DNA of 64,000 nucleotides from Sulfitobacter sp. BSw21498 (GCF_006064855.1 NZ_CP040753.1:2522001-2586000); one strand, 5' to 3'. Counted from the stretch's first letter, positions 9,226 to 18,002 are shown. A program made the numbers and translations. Notes: generated by a model from the letters alone, not told the origin.

Positions 9226-9672
9226 ATGATGCGACGTGTAGGGAAGCCGCCCGTGCCCGGCAAAACATATCGATCTCGACCCGGTGTCTATGCGATCTTG
9301 CCCCTTAAGGGACGGTTTTTGTTGACTGCCCAGTTGCGCCCCGAGGTCGATGTTCAACTTCCTGGCGGTGGAATTGACCCTGGTGAATCGCCGCTTCAAA
9401 CGCTCCACCGCGAGGTGATGGAGGAAATCGGGTGGACCATCGCCCGCCCCCGGCGATTGGGGGCGTTCCGACGGTTCGCATATATGCCCGAGTATGATAT
9501 GTGGGCCGAGAAAATCTGCCACGTATATGTCGCCCATCCAGTCCATCAGGTTGCCCAGCCGATCGAGCCGGACCACGCCACCGTTGTTATGTCGGGGGAA
9601 GAAGCCATTTCTGTGCTAGGGAACGACGGAGACAGGTATTTCCTTGATCGATTTTTGGCGATGCGACCCTGA
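9226..9672 (+). CDS. NUDIX hydrolase
   Basis: This 148-aa NUDIX protein has a complete NUDIX box, GGGIDPGES followed by REVMEEIGW. The fold opens with the segment RSRPGVYAILPLKGRFLLT. ATG 9226 is preceded by AAGGGGGTGTCAA, a good ribosome binding site; the longer upstream reading crosses the hslO start. The substrate is not evident, and nucleoside diphosphate derivatives are the usual targets. It is transcribed divergently from hslO with 78 bases between them. Its last 127 bases overlap the end of the convergent receiver-phosphatase gene, which is unusual and treated as a finding. Confidence 0.8.
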   Translation: MMRRVGKPPVPGKTYRSRPGVYAILPLKGRFLLTAQLRPEVDVQLPGGGIDPGESPLQTLHREVMEEIGWTIARPRRLGAFRRFAYMPEYDMWAEKICHVYVAHPVHQVAQPIEPDHATVVMSGEEAISVLGNDGDRYFLDRFLAMRP

Positions 9673-10931
9673 TAATCGAAGCAAATTCCCGACACATCAT
9701 CCGGGAAATCTACACCGCCCGCATATTCCTCCAGATGGGTGGAAAGCGCGTCGAAAAATTGCGCGCCTCGAACGGAATATAGGTCATGCAGAACGCGGGC
9801 CACCCCGTCGTCGTCCAGCATTTGCCCCGATGCGTTAGGGCACTCCGTTACACCATCGGATAAAATGATAAATCGATCGCCTGGTTCTAGCTGTGCAACC
9901 GTCGTGTCATAATGCGCATCAGGTATCAGGCCGACAGGCAGCCCCCCCTGCCCCAACTGTACCAAAACACCATTTTTTCTTTGTATATATGGATGAGGGT
10001 GTCCGGCCTGCGTCGCTTGAATATAACCGGTATCAAGGTCAATTTTGGCTAAAAAGATCGTAAAGTATTGCTCCGTCTCCATATCAGTGAGGACCAACCT
10101 GTTCAGGTCTGCCACCACTCGATCGGGCGACCGCATCCTGTACATCCCGTTCGGTTGACGCGTCAAAGCAATGTTATGGTCCGGCGCGACAGCAGAGAAG
10201 GTTCCGGCAAGCCGCGCCGCCATCAGAGCGGAGCTGACACCGTGCCCAGATACATCCAACCCATATACCCCCAAGCTGCGGCCGGCGGCGAAATACCCCA
10301 CCAAGTCGCCACCCACGTGACCACTTGATCGCAGCATCAAGGAAATCGTTCCCTCGTTAAAGTCGTGCAGCGGATCCTGCAGCAGGGATTCCTGAAATTT
10401 CCGCGCCTCATCAAGATCACGATCAAGCGCGCTATGTACCACCTGCAGTGCAGACAGCGCTTCACTGATGACGCGATTCTTCGATGACAGTTCGCGTTGC
10501 ATTGTCAGAATTCTTTCGCCCGCCATGATGCGAGCGCGCAATTCGTCCACGTTAACCGGCTTGCTAACGAAATCATCCGCGCCGCTATCGAGCCCCCTGA
10601 CCACCTCTGATTTATCGGATTTTGCGGTCAGTAGAATGAAATATCCGTAGCGCCCCGTAGAGAGTTCACGGAACGCACGGCAGAACTGTAGCCCCGACAT
10701 CCCGGGCATAATCCAATCGCTGATGACCAAATCTGGCAGACGATTTCGGCACATTTTTAGCGCGTCCACTGCCGATGCCGCCTCTTGGACGGTGAACCCC
10801 CATCGCGTCAAGGTCGCCGTTAAAATGCACCGTTGTAGTGCGCTGTCGTCCACGACCATGACAGTTTTGACCGCGCGAAACCGCGCTGATTCAGGTAGTA
10901 TCTGTGTTTTTTCGGTTGTCTGCGACAGCAT
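9546..10931 (-). CDS. Response regulator with PP2C-type (SpoIIE) phosphatase output
   Basis: The 461-aa protein has an N-terminal receiver domain: acidic pair Asp28/Asp29, phosphoacceptor Asp72 in VISDWIMPG, and the SKP lysine. A helical linker follows, then a PP2C/SpoIIE phosphatase with GGDLVGYF, GLDVSGHG and LSDGVTE. Such proteins dephosphorylate anti-anti-sigma factors in partner-switching systems. RbaY of Rhodobacter capsulatus has the same layout, but its STAS and anti-sigma partners are not in this window. About 35 residues after the expected end of the phosphatase domain look non-homologous and are read from DNA that overlaps the NUDIX gene. The Hpt gene across the divergent intergenic region may feed phosphate to this receiver. 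Confidence 0.85.
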   Translation of the reverse strand: MLSQTTEKTQILPESARFRAVKTVMVVDDSALQRCILTATLTRWGFTVQEAASAVDALKMCRNRLPDLVISDWIMPGMSGLQFCRAFRELSTGRYGYFILLTAKSDKSEVVRGLDSGADDFVSKPVNVDELRARIMAGERILTMQRELSSKNRVISEALSALQVVHSALDRDLDEARKFQESLLQDPLHDFNEGTISLMLRSSGHVGGDLVGYFAAGRSLGVYGLDVSGHGVSSALMAARLAGTFSAVAPDHNIALTRQPNGMYRMRSPDRVVADLNRLVLTDMETEQYFTIFLAKIDLDTGYIQATQAGHPHPYIQRKNGVLVQLGQGGLPVGLIPDAHYDTTVAQLEPGDRFIILSDGVTECPNASGQMLDDDGVARVLHDLYSVRGAQFFDALSTHLEEYAGGVDFPDDVSGICFDYQGRIAKNRSRKYLSPSFPSTEMASSPDITTVAWSGSIGWAT

Positions 10932-11207
10932 CTCAAAGGCTTTCGATATCTCTTATCGGAAGCCTATGGGATGTCGGATTAAGATACCGTGAATCCTGTC
11001 TAATATTATCCGTGACGAAGCCATTGATACCGCGCCTCGCGCAGACGGACGATAGTCCCTGCGATGGGGCCTTCCTCGGTTCCAAGGCATTCATTCATCA
11101 GACGCAGCGGCCAGCGCTAAAAGATTGATCGCTACGATCAGATAAGCAGACGGAACTATTTGTTAAGGTTTTCGCGTCAGGGTGACCGCAGAAAAGGAGG
11201 CGAATCG
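10932..11207. other. Divergent intergenic region between receiver-PP2C and Hpt genes
   Basis: These 276 bases hold no convincing gene. They must contain the promoters of the two divergent signalling genes. Several AT-rich hexamers are present (for example TAATATTAT near 11000), but no pair at a standard spacing stands out, and I do not call a promoter. Confidence 0.5.
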
Positions 11208-11573
11208 TTGATCGATTGGGAGCAAATCTCTGTGCTGAAAGAAGCTGTTGGCCCCAGCGCATTCGAAGAAATTATCGTGGTATTTTTTTTGGAGGTAGAA
11301 GAAGCAAAAAGCAAACTTCGGGACAGCAGGGCTACTAAAACCATTCGAGACACTCTTCATTTCGTTAAAGGAAGTGCGCTGAGCTTAGGTTTTATCGAGT
11401 TTTCGGAACATTGCCTGCGCGCGGAAAAAGAACTCGCGTTAGGCGAATCGATGCAGCCCGTTATAGAGGACCTTTTTACCATCTACGAGAAATCCAAGCT
11501 GCAGTTTCTGACAAGCTGTGGGTCAAAATCCCGCGCTATAGCACAAACTGCGCCAAAGTTTCATCATTCGTGA
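11208..11573 (+). CDS. Histidine phosphotransfer (Hpt) domain protein
   Basis: This is a small phosphorelay protein of 121 aa. The phosphorylatable histidine is His51 in TLHFVKGSA, which matches the Hpt consensus HxxKGSA. The start is a TTG at 11208: AGGAGG lies 7 bases upstream, and IDWEQISVLKEAVG matches the usual Hpt N-terminus. An in-frame start at 11160 lacks a binding site. It lies divergently from the receiver-PP2C gene, which is probably its phosphate acceptor. The last 38 bases overlap the end of the convergent ilvA gene. Confidence 0.8.
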   Translation: MIDWEQISVLKEAVGPSAFEEIIVVFFLEVEEAKSKLRDSRATKTIRDTLHFVKGSALSLGFIEFSEHCLRAEKELALGESMQPVIEDLFTIYEKSKLQFLTSCGSKSRAIAQTAPKFHHS

Positions 11574-12768
11574 TGTCGGTATAGGTGAACCCGGCTGCCT
11601 TAAGCTGTGACAAGAAAGGAGCGAAGCTATCGGAACTGCGCGTTTCGATCCCGATAAGGACTGACCCGAAATTACGTGCTGATTTTTTCAGATATTCGAA
11701 ACGGCAAATGTCATCGTCAGGCCCTAGAATGCCCAGAAACTCCTTCAGCGCACCGGGCCGCTGCGGCATCCGCAGGATGAAGTATTTCTTAACCCCAGAA
11801 TAGCGCTGAGCCCGTTCCTTTACCTCAGGGAGACGTTCAAAATCAAAGTTCCCGCCTGATGCGACACAGACGACGGTCTTGCCCTTTATCTGTTCAGAAA
11901 CCTCACCCAAGGCTTCAATTGAAAGAGCTCCGGCAGGCTCAAGGACGATGCCTTCGACGTTCAACATTTCAATGATCGTGACGCAGATGCGATCTTCGGC
12001 CAGGTGGATCACGCTCTCAACCGGCACAGTACGCAATCGCTTAAAATTACGCTCACCAATCTTTGCCACAGCGGCACCGTCAACAAAACTATTGATAGGA
12101 GATACATCAACAGGAGCTCCAGCCACCAATGCCCGAGCTAAACTAGGCGCACCTTTAGGTTCAACGAAGCTATATCGACATGTATCTTGAAAATAGCTGT
12201 AGATCCCCGACGACAATCCGCCGCCACCGACGGGCAGCATGATGTGGTCCGGAACACGGCCCAACTGCTTTTCTATTTCAACCGCAACAGAGGCTTGCCC
12301 CTCGATGACATCTTCATCATCGAAAGGAGACAGAAAATGAGCGCCCTCTTCCGTGCAATATTGCTGCGCCGCTTGCAGGGTTTTATCAAAATAGTCCCCA
12401 ACCAGCCGCACCTCCACCTGAAGCCCGCCAAAGATTTTTGTTTTCTGGATCTTCTGCTGAGGGGTCGTTACGGGCATAAATATAACGCCCTTCACACCAA
12501 AATGACTGCACATAAATGCAACACCTTGGGCATGATTTCCTGCGCTTGCACAAACAAAAACCGACTGTTCGGGGATCACCTTGCGCATCGCGTTGAACGC
12601 GCCGCGCAGCTTATATGATCGGACCGGGCTTAGGTCTTCTCGCTTCAACCAAATATCCGCGTCATATTTTTCGGACAAATGTTCGTTGCGCATCAATGGG
12701 GTGGCGGGAAACACCTCGCGCATCGATAGCGTAGCGCTGCGAGCCGCAGTTTTGAACAGATCCGTCAT
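11536..12768 (-). CDS. ilvA: Threonine ammonia-lyase, biosynthetic-type
   Basis: The enzyme converts threonine to 2-oxobutanoate and ammonia, the first step to isoleucine. The 410-aa sequence shows the PLP-binding SYKLRGAFNA (Lys53) and a glycine-rich PVGGGGLSSG loop. A C-terminal ACT-like regulatory segment (YFILRMPQRPGALKEFLGIL) follows. One ACT-like domain and this length are normal for the shorter IlvA class. ATG 12768 is preceded by AAGG at a good distance and matches the homologous start; the in-frame extension to 12876 is unlikely. The gene is divergent from argG, with about 125 bases between the starts. Confidence 0.9.
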   Translation of the reverse strand: MTDLFKTAARSATLSMREVFPATPLMRNEHLSEKYDADIWLKREDLSPVRSYKLRGAFNAMRKVIPEQSVFVCASAGNHAQGVAFMCSHFGVKGVIFMPVTTPQQKIQKTKIFGGLQVEVRLVGDYFDKTLQAAQQYCTEEGAHFLSPFDDEDVIEGQASVAVEIEKQLGRVPDHIMLPVGGGGLSSGIYSYFQDTCRYSFVEPKGAPSLARALVAGAPVDVSPINSFVDGAAVAKIGERNFKRLRTVPVESVIHLAEDRICVTIIEMLNVEGIVLEPAGALSIEALGEVSEQIKGKTVVCVASGGNFDFERLPEVKERAQRYSGVKKYFILRMPQRPGALKEFLGILGPDDDICRFEYLKKSARNFGSVLIGIETRSSDSFAPFLSQLKAAGFTYTDITNDETLAQFVL

Positions 12769-12893
12769 TTCATTGACCTTTGCGTTGGATACCTTTCGAT
12801 ACGATCCCGCGCCGGTGCGGTCAACGCAGCCTTCAATCTTGCTCATACCATGGAAAACAGATACTTCGCGGTGCAAACCGAAAAGGAAACATC

Positions 12894-14114
12894 ATGTCCG
12901 CGCCCAAAAAAGTTGTGCTCGCCTATTCTGGTGGGCTTGATACCTCGATTATCCTAAAATGGCTGCAAACCGAATACGGCTGCGAAGTGGTGACCTTTAC
13001 CGCTGATCTCGGCCAAGGCGAAGAACTTGAGCCTGCCCGCGCCAAAGCCGAAATGATGGGCGCGTCGGAAATCTATGTCGAAGATGTCCGCGAAGAATTC
13101 GTGCGCGATTTCGTCTTCCCGATGTTTCGCGCCAATGCCGTCTACGAAGGGCTTTACCTGTTGGGCACCTCGATCGCTCGGCCGTTGATTTCTAAACGCT
13201 TGGTTGAAATTGCCGCCGAAACCGGAGCCGATGCGGTTGCGCATGGTGCGACGGGCAAGGGCAATGATCAGGTCCGTTTCGAATTGGCTGCCTATGCCTT
13301 GAACCCTGACATCAAAGTAATCGCGCCTTGGCGTGAGTGGGATCTGACCAGCCGGACGAAATTGATCGAATTTGCTGAAAAACATCAGATCCCCGTGGCA
13401 AAAGACAAACGTGGCGAAGCACCCTTTAGTGTGGATGCAAATCTCCTTCACACGTCCTCCGAAGGAAAAGTGCTGGAAGATCCGGCCGTGGACGCACCCG
13501 AATATGTTTATCAGCGTACGGTTTCGCCAGAGCAGGCACCCGACACGCCCGAATATGTCGAAGTTGGTTTTGAAGGTGGCGATGCGGTCAGCATCAATGG
13601 CGAAAACATGTCGCCAGCGACACTTTTGGCTAAATTGAACGAACTTGGCGGCAAGCACGGCTGCGGCCGCCTTGATCTTGTTGAGGGGCGCTTTGTCGGT
13701 ATGAAGTCCCGTGGGATCTATGAGACCCCCGGCGGGACATTGCTGCTCGAAGCACACCGCGGCATCGAATCGATTACCCTCGACCGCGGCGCGATGCACC
13801 TAAAAGACGAGCTGATGCCGCGTTATGCAGAGCTGATCTATAATGGTTTTTGGTACAGCCCCGAACGCACCATGCTGCAAGCCGCGATTGATGCCTCCCA
13901 GACACATGTGACCGGTACAGTTAGATTGAAATTGTACAAAGGCCATGTCCGCACGGTTGGCCGCTGGTCGGAGCATTCGCTATATTCCGAAGCGCATGTC
14001 ACCTTCGAAGATGACGCTGGTGCCTATGATCAAAAAGACGCTGCGGGCTTCATTCAGTTGAACGCGCTTCGACTCAAGCTTTTGGCGGCACGTGACAAAC
14101 GCCTCAAAGGTTAA
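12894..14114 (+). CDS. argG: Argininosuccinate synthase
   Basis: ArgG joins citrulline and aspartate with ATP to give argininosuccinate in arginine synthesis. The 406-aa product starts [18 protein letters not shown], the family's ATP-pyrophosphatase loop. [14 protein letters not shown] and the WREWDL segment follow. ATG 12894 has AAAAGGAAAC just upstream; longer in-frame readings are rejected because conservation begins at this methionine. The gene is followed within about 10 bases by a strong terminator, so it is likely transcribed alone. Confidence 0.95.
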   Translation: MSAPKKVVLAYSGGLDTSIILKWLQTEYGCEVVTFTADLGQGEELEPARAKAEMMGASEIYVEDVREEFVRDFVFPMFRANAVYEGLYLLGTSIARPLISKRLVEIAAETGADAVAHGATGKGNDQVRFELAAYALNPDIKVIAPWREWDLTSRTKLIEFAEKHQIPVAKDKRGEAPFSVDANLLHTSSEGKVLEDPAVDAPEYVYQRTVSPEQAPDTPEYVEVGFEGGDAVSINGENMSPATLLAKLNELGGKHGCGRLDLVEGRFVGMKSRGIYETPGGTLLLEAHRGIESITLDRGAMHLKDELMPRYAELIYNGFWYSPERTMLQAAIDASQTHVTGTVRLKLYKGHVRTVGRWSEHSLYSEAHVTFEDDAGAYDQKDAAGFIQLNALRLKLLAARDKRLKG

Positions 14115-14118
14115 GATA

Positions 14119-14160
14119 AAAAAGGCCCGGACAGAGCATAATCTCTCCGGGCCTTTTCTT
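14119..14160 (+). terminator. Rho-independent terminator after argG
   Basis: A stem AAGGCCCGGA / TCCGGGCCTT with a short loop (about 14122-14156) is followed by TTCTTT. The 5' side is A-rich, so it could also serve the convergent gene at 14175 from the other strand. Confidence 0.85.
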
Positions 14161-14174
14161 TAATTTTGAACGGT

Positions 14175-14588
14175 TTATTCGGCCGTGATGACCGTCATCA
14201 CCAATTTACCATCAGGTTTGATAGGGCCGTCTTCCTTTGCGCCCAAAGTGTATTCGAAGCCACCGGTTTTCATGCCGCCCTCTTCTGAGTGGACCATAAG
14301 CATCAGCATATCGCCGGATTTAACGTCTTCTTGCAGAATGGCGCTGACGTCGATGTTCTCACCGGCACGCAAGGGTGCGTAGCCGACGACCGGGCCCGGC
14401 TTCATCTCTGCATCGGTGCGGTGCACGACCATCCAACCGTTTTCCGATGCCATCACTTTATCGGCGCTGACGACGCCGTTGGACACATCTTGATCCATCG
14501 CTTCTACCATAGCGTTGCTGTGGGCTGCGGCGAAAGCCGTGCCCGCGACGAGCGTGAGGGACAGTGCGGTTGCTGCAAACATCTTCAT
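14175..14588 (-). CDS. Exported protein with DUF7282-like domain
   Basis: The 137-aa product has a clear Sec signal peptide (MKMFAATALSLTLVAGTAFAAAH), so it is periplasmic or secreted. The mature part contains GWMVVHRTDAEMKPGPVVGYAPLRAGENIDV followed by the MLMLMVHSEEGG region. This arrangement resembles DUF7282, a small beta-rich domain of unknown role. ATG 14588 is preceded by GGAGATTTAAC. It is convergent with argG and separated from it by the shared terminator. No function is assigned. Confidence 0.7.
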   Translation of the reverse strand: MKMFAATALSLTLVAGTAFAAAHSNAMVEAMDQDVSNGVVSADKVMASENGWMVVHRTDAEMKPGPVVGYAPLRAGENIDVSAILQEDVKSGDMLMLMVHSEEGGMKTGGFEYTLGAKEDGPIKPDGKLVMTVITAE

Positions 14589-14678
14589 GTTAAATCTCCT
14601 GGTTGTGTTGAACTTGTCTGATAGACACGCCAACCACCGAGATTTAGTTTCGATACTCCGCCTTTTTCTAGCCATTAC

Positions 14679-15371
14679 TCACCTAAGTCTTTGATCATAA
14701 AGCTTTTGGTAATGGGGCATTGCCTGCGCGCACAGCGTTTCCGCCTCACCGGTGAGCGTAGGCAGAGGCCCTTCGGCCCCGGCGAACCCGGTGCTTTTAT
14801 GAACGGCACCGTACCAATGCGCTGCCCAGATCCCGTCTTCTGCGCGGGGACCGGCGGCCCAAGACAGCATAGCGGGATCGAAACGCAGGTCGATTGCGCT
14901 GCAAAGTTTGCGCAGCATCTGTTCCGGATTCGCCCTGATATCTGCTGAATCAATCACCATTCCGCCAATTTGATCGAAAAGCGCGGTTTGTTGACCATAG
15001 CCGATATCGTTAAAATTCGGTGCTTCTCGCTTTGCAGTATAGCTGGCAATTACGTGCGCAGGATGGCGTATCAGATGGACATGGACACAGCCTTTGGCCC
15101 AATCCATCGGAAAGCTGTCAATCATGTGATGCGGCATATGCTTCATATAGCGGTGTGGGGTGCCGGCGAGCGCGCACTGCGCCGCGACTTTGGCAGGGTC
15201 ACATTCATGGTGCGCGATGATTTCTTGGTGCATCGGATGGTTAATGCCGGTTTGTTTAAGATAGGGTGCATAGAACGGCTCATCCATCGCGGTGAAATCA
15301 GCGCGATTGCCGAAACTATACATCATCGCCGTGCTTAGATTACGCGGGCCGGACCACATTGCGATACGCAT
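14679..15371 (-). CDS. Sulfotransferase-like protein
   Basis: This 230-aa protein begins MRIAMWSGPRNLSTAMMYSF, which is a PAPS-binding 5'-phosphosulfate loop of the sulfotransferase P-loop fold. A second conserved element, VHLIRHPAHVIASY, resembles the 3'-phosphate-binding loop. The ATG overlaps the TGA of the aminotransferase gene (TGATG), so the two are translationally coupled. In-frame extension to 15641 is read from inside the aminotransferase and is rejected. Whether it transfers sulfate, and to what, is unknown. Confidence 0.75.
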   Translation of the reverse strand: MRIAMWSGPRNLSTAMMYSFGNRADFTAMDEPFYAPYLKQTGINHPMHQEIIAHHECDPAKVAAQCALAGTPHRYMKHMPHHMIDSFPMDWAKGCVHVHLIRHPAHVIASYTAKREAPNFNDIGYGQQTALFDQIGGMVIDSADIRANPEQMLRKLCSAIDLRFDPAMLSWAAGPRAEDGIWAAHWYGAVHKSTGFAGAEGPLPTLTGEAETLCAQAMPHYQKLYDQRLR

Positions 15372-16279
15372 CAGGCACATTCCTTTGCGATGAGGGCCTT
15401 GTACAATTCGCGTAGTTTTTTGGTCACAGGCCCCATTTCGCCGTCGCCGATCTGGCGACCATCGATCATCGCGACGGGGGTTTGCGCGCCGAAGGTGCCC
15501 GTCAAGAATGCCTCGTCGGCACCATAGGTGTCGACAAGCGAATAGTTCCGCTCGAAACAGGGGATGTCGTTGGCGCGACACAGATTGATCACTTTCTGAC
15601 GGGTGATCCCATTCATGCAGTAGTCGCCAGTGCTGGTCCAAACCTCCCCCTTGCGGACGATGAAAAAATTACAGGCGTTTGTTGTATTCACGAACCCGTT
15701 AATATCCAGCATCAAACCCTCGTCGGCACCCGCTTTTTCCGCGGCAATACAAGCAAGGATACAATTCAATTTTGAATGACTATTCAGTTTCGGGTCCTGG
15801 GTCATCGGCAGCCCCCGCATATGGGGCACGGTAGCAAGCCGGATCGGGCGCGGCATATTGGGCCGGGAATGCTCCATTATGATCGCGATTGTGGGGCCGG
15901 ATTGCGACAGCGACGGGTGCTGGAACGGCCGCGTTTTAGGGCCACGGGTGATCATCAATCGCGCGTGGGCGTCTGTGGTCATTCCATTTGCACTTTGGGT
16001 CTCTAACAATGCGGAAACGAGCTGCTCACGTGTCATCCCGATGTCCAGATCAATGGCTTTTGCGGCTTCGAGCAGGCGGTCGAAATGATCGCTTAGGAAG
16101 GCCCATGTACCATCATAAAGCCTCAGCCCTTCCCAGATTCCGTCACCCAACATGAAACCGCTGTCATAGACGCTGACAACCGCCTGCGCCCTGGGGACAA
16201 TCCGGCCGTTTAAATAGATCAAGATGTCTTCGTTACGGGCATCTTCTTGGGCTTGGTGCGTGGTGACGTGATCTTGCAT
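15371..16279 (-). CDS. Class IV aminotransferase (branched-chain/D-amino-acid type)
   Basis: The 302-aa PLP enzyme has class IV family features. YDSGFMLGDGIWEGLRLYDG lies near the start, LNSHSKLNCILACIAAEKAGADEGLMLD surrounds the expected PLP lysine, and GITRQKVI and EAFLTGTFGAQTPV follow. Branched-chain, D-alanine and aminodeoxychorismate-lyase members share this fold, so the substrate is open. ATG 16279 has GGAG eight bases upstream; a TTG one codon earlier is less likely. The coupling to a sulfotransferase-like gene is distinctive and suggests a shared pathway not identified here. Confidence 0.8.
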   Translation of the reverse strand: MQDHVTTHQAQEDARNEDILIYLNGRIVPRAQAVVSVYDSGFMLGDGIWEGLRLYDGTWAFLSDHFDRLLEAAKAIDLDIGMTREQLVSALLETQSANGMTTDAHARLMITRGPKTRPFQHPSLSQSGPTIAIIMEHSRPNMPRPIRLATVPHMRGLPMTQDPKLNSHSKLNCILACIAAEKAGADEGLMLDINGFVNTTNACNFFIVRKGEVWTSTGDYCMNGITRQKVINLCRANDIPCFERNYSLVDTYGADEAFLTGTFGAQTPVAMIDGRQIGDGEMGPVTKKLRELYKALIAKECA

Positions 16280-16430
16280 CAAATTGCTCCTTCTTTGCGG
16301 TTGACGCTAAGAACTTCATGCCACGGGGCCAAGGGTGAAACCTACATCACTAGGGCGTGACATCACGGGCACCTGAGTTGCCTCGCGGCGCTAATAGCGT
16401 CACGGTTTGAAAAAATGATGGAGAGTATTC

Positions 16431-17096
16431 ATGAGTATTGCCACAAATATGCGCCTGATCGTGCTGAGCGCCGCCATCGGTCTGGGCCTCGCGGCACAGG
16501 CGACAACCGCAAAAGCCGCCGGAACAGAGACGCTTTTGGTTGCTGGAGGCTGCTTTTGGTGCGTCGAATCCGATTTCGAAGCCGTGAAGGGCGTCAAGGA
16601 AGTTGTATCCGGTTTCGCGGGCGGAAATGTGAAGAACCCGACGTACAAGCAGGTCGTCGCGGGCGGAACGGGCCACTATGAAGCGGCGCAGATCCAGTAT
16701 GATCCTGCGGTTGTTTCTGCCGACCAATTGCTGGCAATGTTCTTCCGCTCGGTCGATCCGACCGATGCCGGTGGGCAGTTCTGCGACCGCGGCGACAGTT
16801 ATCGCACTGCGATCTTTGCGGATGGTGCCGGCCAGAAAGCCGCTGCAGAGAACGCAAAATCACAGGCTCAGGCCGCTTTAGGGAAAACCGTGGTCACCCC
16901 GATCTTGGGAAAAACTGCGTTCTATCCCGCCGATGCCTATCATCAGGACTATTACAAAAGCGATGAACGCCTTGCCTTTACCAGCGTCGGGTTGGGTGTG
17001 AAAAAGTCCGTCGCATATAAACGCTATCGTAACGGCTGCGGGCGCGACCAGCGCGTGAAACAGCTTTGGGGTAGTGCTGCTCCGTTCGTAAAATAA
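16431..17096 (+). CDS. msrA: Peptide-methionine (S)-S-oxide reductase, exported
   Basis: MsrA reduces methionine-S-sulfoxide in proteins. The catalytic motif GCFWC (Cys41) is present, with YHQDYYK further on and a resolving cysteine in NGCGRDQ near the end. Unlike most MsrA, the 221-aa product begins with a Sec signal peptide of about 29 residues (hydrophobic stretch, then TAKAAG). It is therefore expected to act in the periplasm on oxidised envelope proteins. The start is supported by GGAGAG about 5 bases upstream. Confidence 0.9.
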   Translation: MSIATNMRLIVLSAAIGLGLAAQATTAKAAGTETLLVAGGCFWCVESDFEAVKGVKEVVSGFAGGNVKNPTYKQVVAGGTGHYEAAQIQYDPAVVSADQLLAMFFRSVDPTDAGGQFCDRGDSYRTAIFADGAGQKAAAENAKSQAQAALGKTVVTPILGKTAFYPADAYHQDYYKSDERLAFTSVGLGVKKSVAYKRYRNGCGRDQRVKQLWGSAAPFVK

Positions 17097-17099
17097 GTA

Positions 17100-17127
17100 T
17101 TAACCCAGCGTTAATCGTTGGGTTCAA
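17100..17127. terminator. Possible bidirectional terminator between msrA and the PfkB kinase
   Basis: AACCCAGCG and CGTTGGGTT around a TTAAT loop form a 9-pair stem with one G-U pair between two convergent genes. There is no proper T-tract, so the call is weak. Confidence 0.35.
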
Positions 17128-18002
17128 TCACCGTCGAAACCGTGGTCCTGAATGTCTTTGAGGTCCGGGATCACGTCGGCCGTTCCCTGACGCGTCACCA
17201 TCAACGCACCCGCCTGCATCGCCAGTATAATCGCATCTTGCATTGAAAGTTTGCGATCCAATGCGGCTATGAGATAACCGGTAAACGTGTCGCCTGCGCC
17301 CGTCGTATCGACGGCAATCACAGGATAGGCAGGGAAATTCATCACTGATTTTGCCTGTTTAGAGACCCATTTGCAGCCCTCGGCGCCCAAGGTTACGATA
17401 ATATCGTCGATCGGCAGGGCGTCGATGCTGGTGCCAACGGCTTTCCCAAGCGCGGCAGCTTCGACTTCGTTTAGCACAAGGAGATCGATGTCGGGCAATA
17501 CCTCCGCCACGATCTCCGCATCGAAGGGTGCGGCGGCATAGGCCACGCGCAATCCCAGCGTATGCGCAGTGCGCGCGGCAAAGCGTTGGCCCAATGTTTC
17601 GTTTTGCATGAGCAGAAAATCACCCGGCGACGCCTCGGACAAAGCGGCACCGATCATCTGGGTGGTGATTTCGTGATTGGCCCCTGAAAACAAAACGATA
17701 GCGTTTTCACCATCATCCGCGACACAGATATTCGCATGGCCGGTGGCCGTATCGATCACGCTGATATGCTGCGTCTCAACACCATATTCCAGCAGTCGTT
17801 CCACGGCCCATTTGCCATCCGGCCCCACGGCGCCGATATGCGTGACGCGCGTGCCGGCACGGGCGGCGGCGACCGACATATTGGCCCCCTTCCCGCCCAA
17901 ACCCTGCCGGAAATCATGCGCGGCAATTGTTTCCCCCGGCGCAGGCAAATGCCGCAGATAGTAGAAGTTATCTGCGTTGATAGAGCCGAGGTTCCAGATC
18001 AT
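17124..18002 (-). CDS. PfkB-family carbohydrate kinase (ribokinase-like)
   Basis: The 292-aa product belongs to the PfkB sugar kinases. The N-terminal GGKGANMSVAAARAG is the first family signature. DTTGAGDTFTGYL is the second, containing the catalytic aspartate and anion hole. Ribokinase is the nearest family type, but substrate cannot be read from sequence. The start overlaps the stop of maeB by four bases (ATGA), so it is co-translated with malic enzyme. No sugar transport genes are nearby. Confidence 0.85.
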   Translation of the reverse strand: MIWNLGSINADNFYYLRHLPAPGETIAAHDFRQGLGGKGANMSVAAARAGTRVTHIGAVGPDGKWAVERLLEYGVETQHISVIDTATGHANICVADDGENAIVLFSGANHEITTQMIGAALSEASPGDFLLMQNETLGQRFAARTAHTLGLRVAYAAAPFDAEIVAEVLPDIDLLVLNEVEAAALGKAVGTSIDALPIDDIIVTLGAEGCKWVSKQAKSVMNFPAYPVIAVDTTGAGDTFTGYLIAALDRKLSMQDAIILAMQAGALMVTRQGTADVIPDLKDIQDHGFDGD

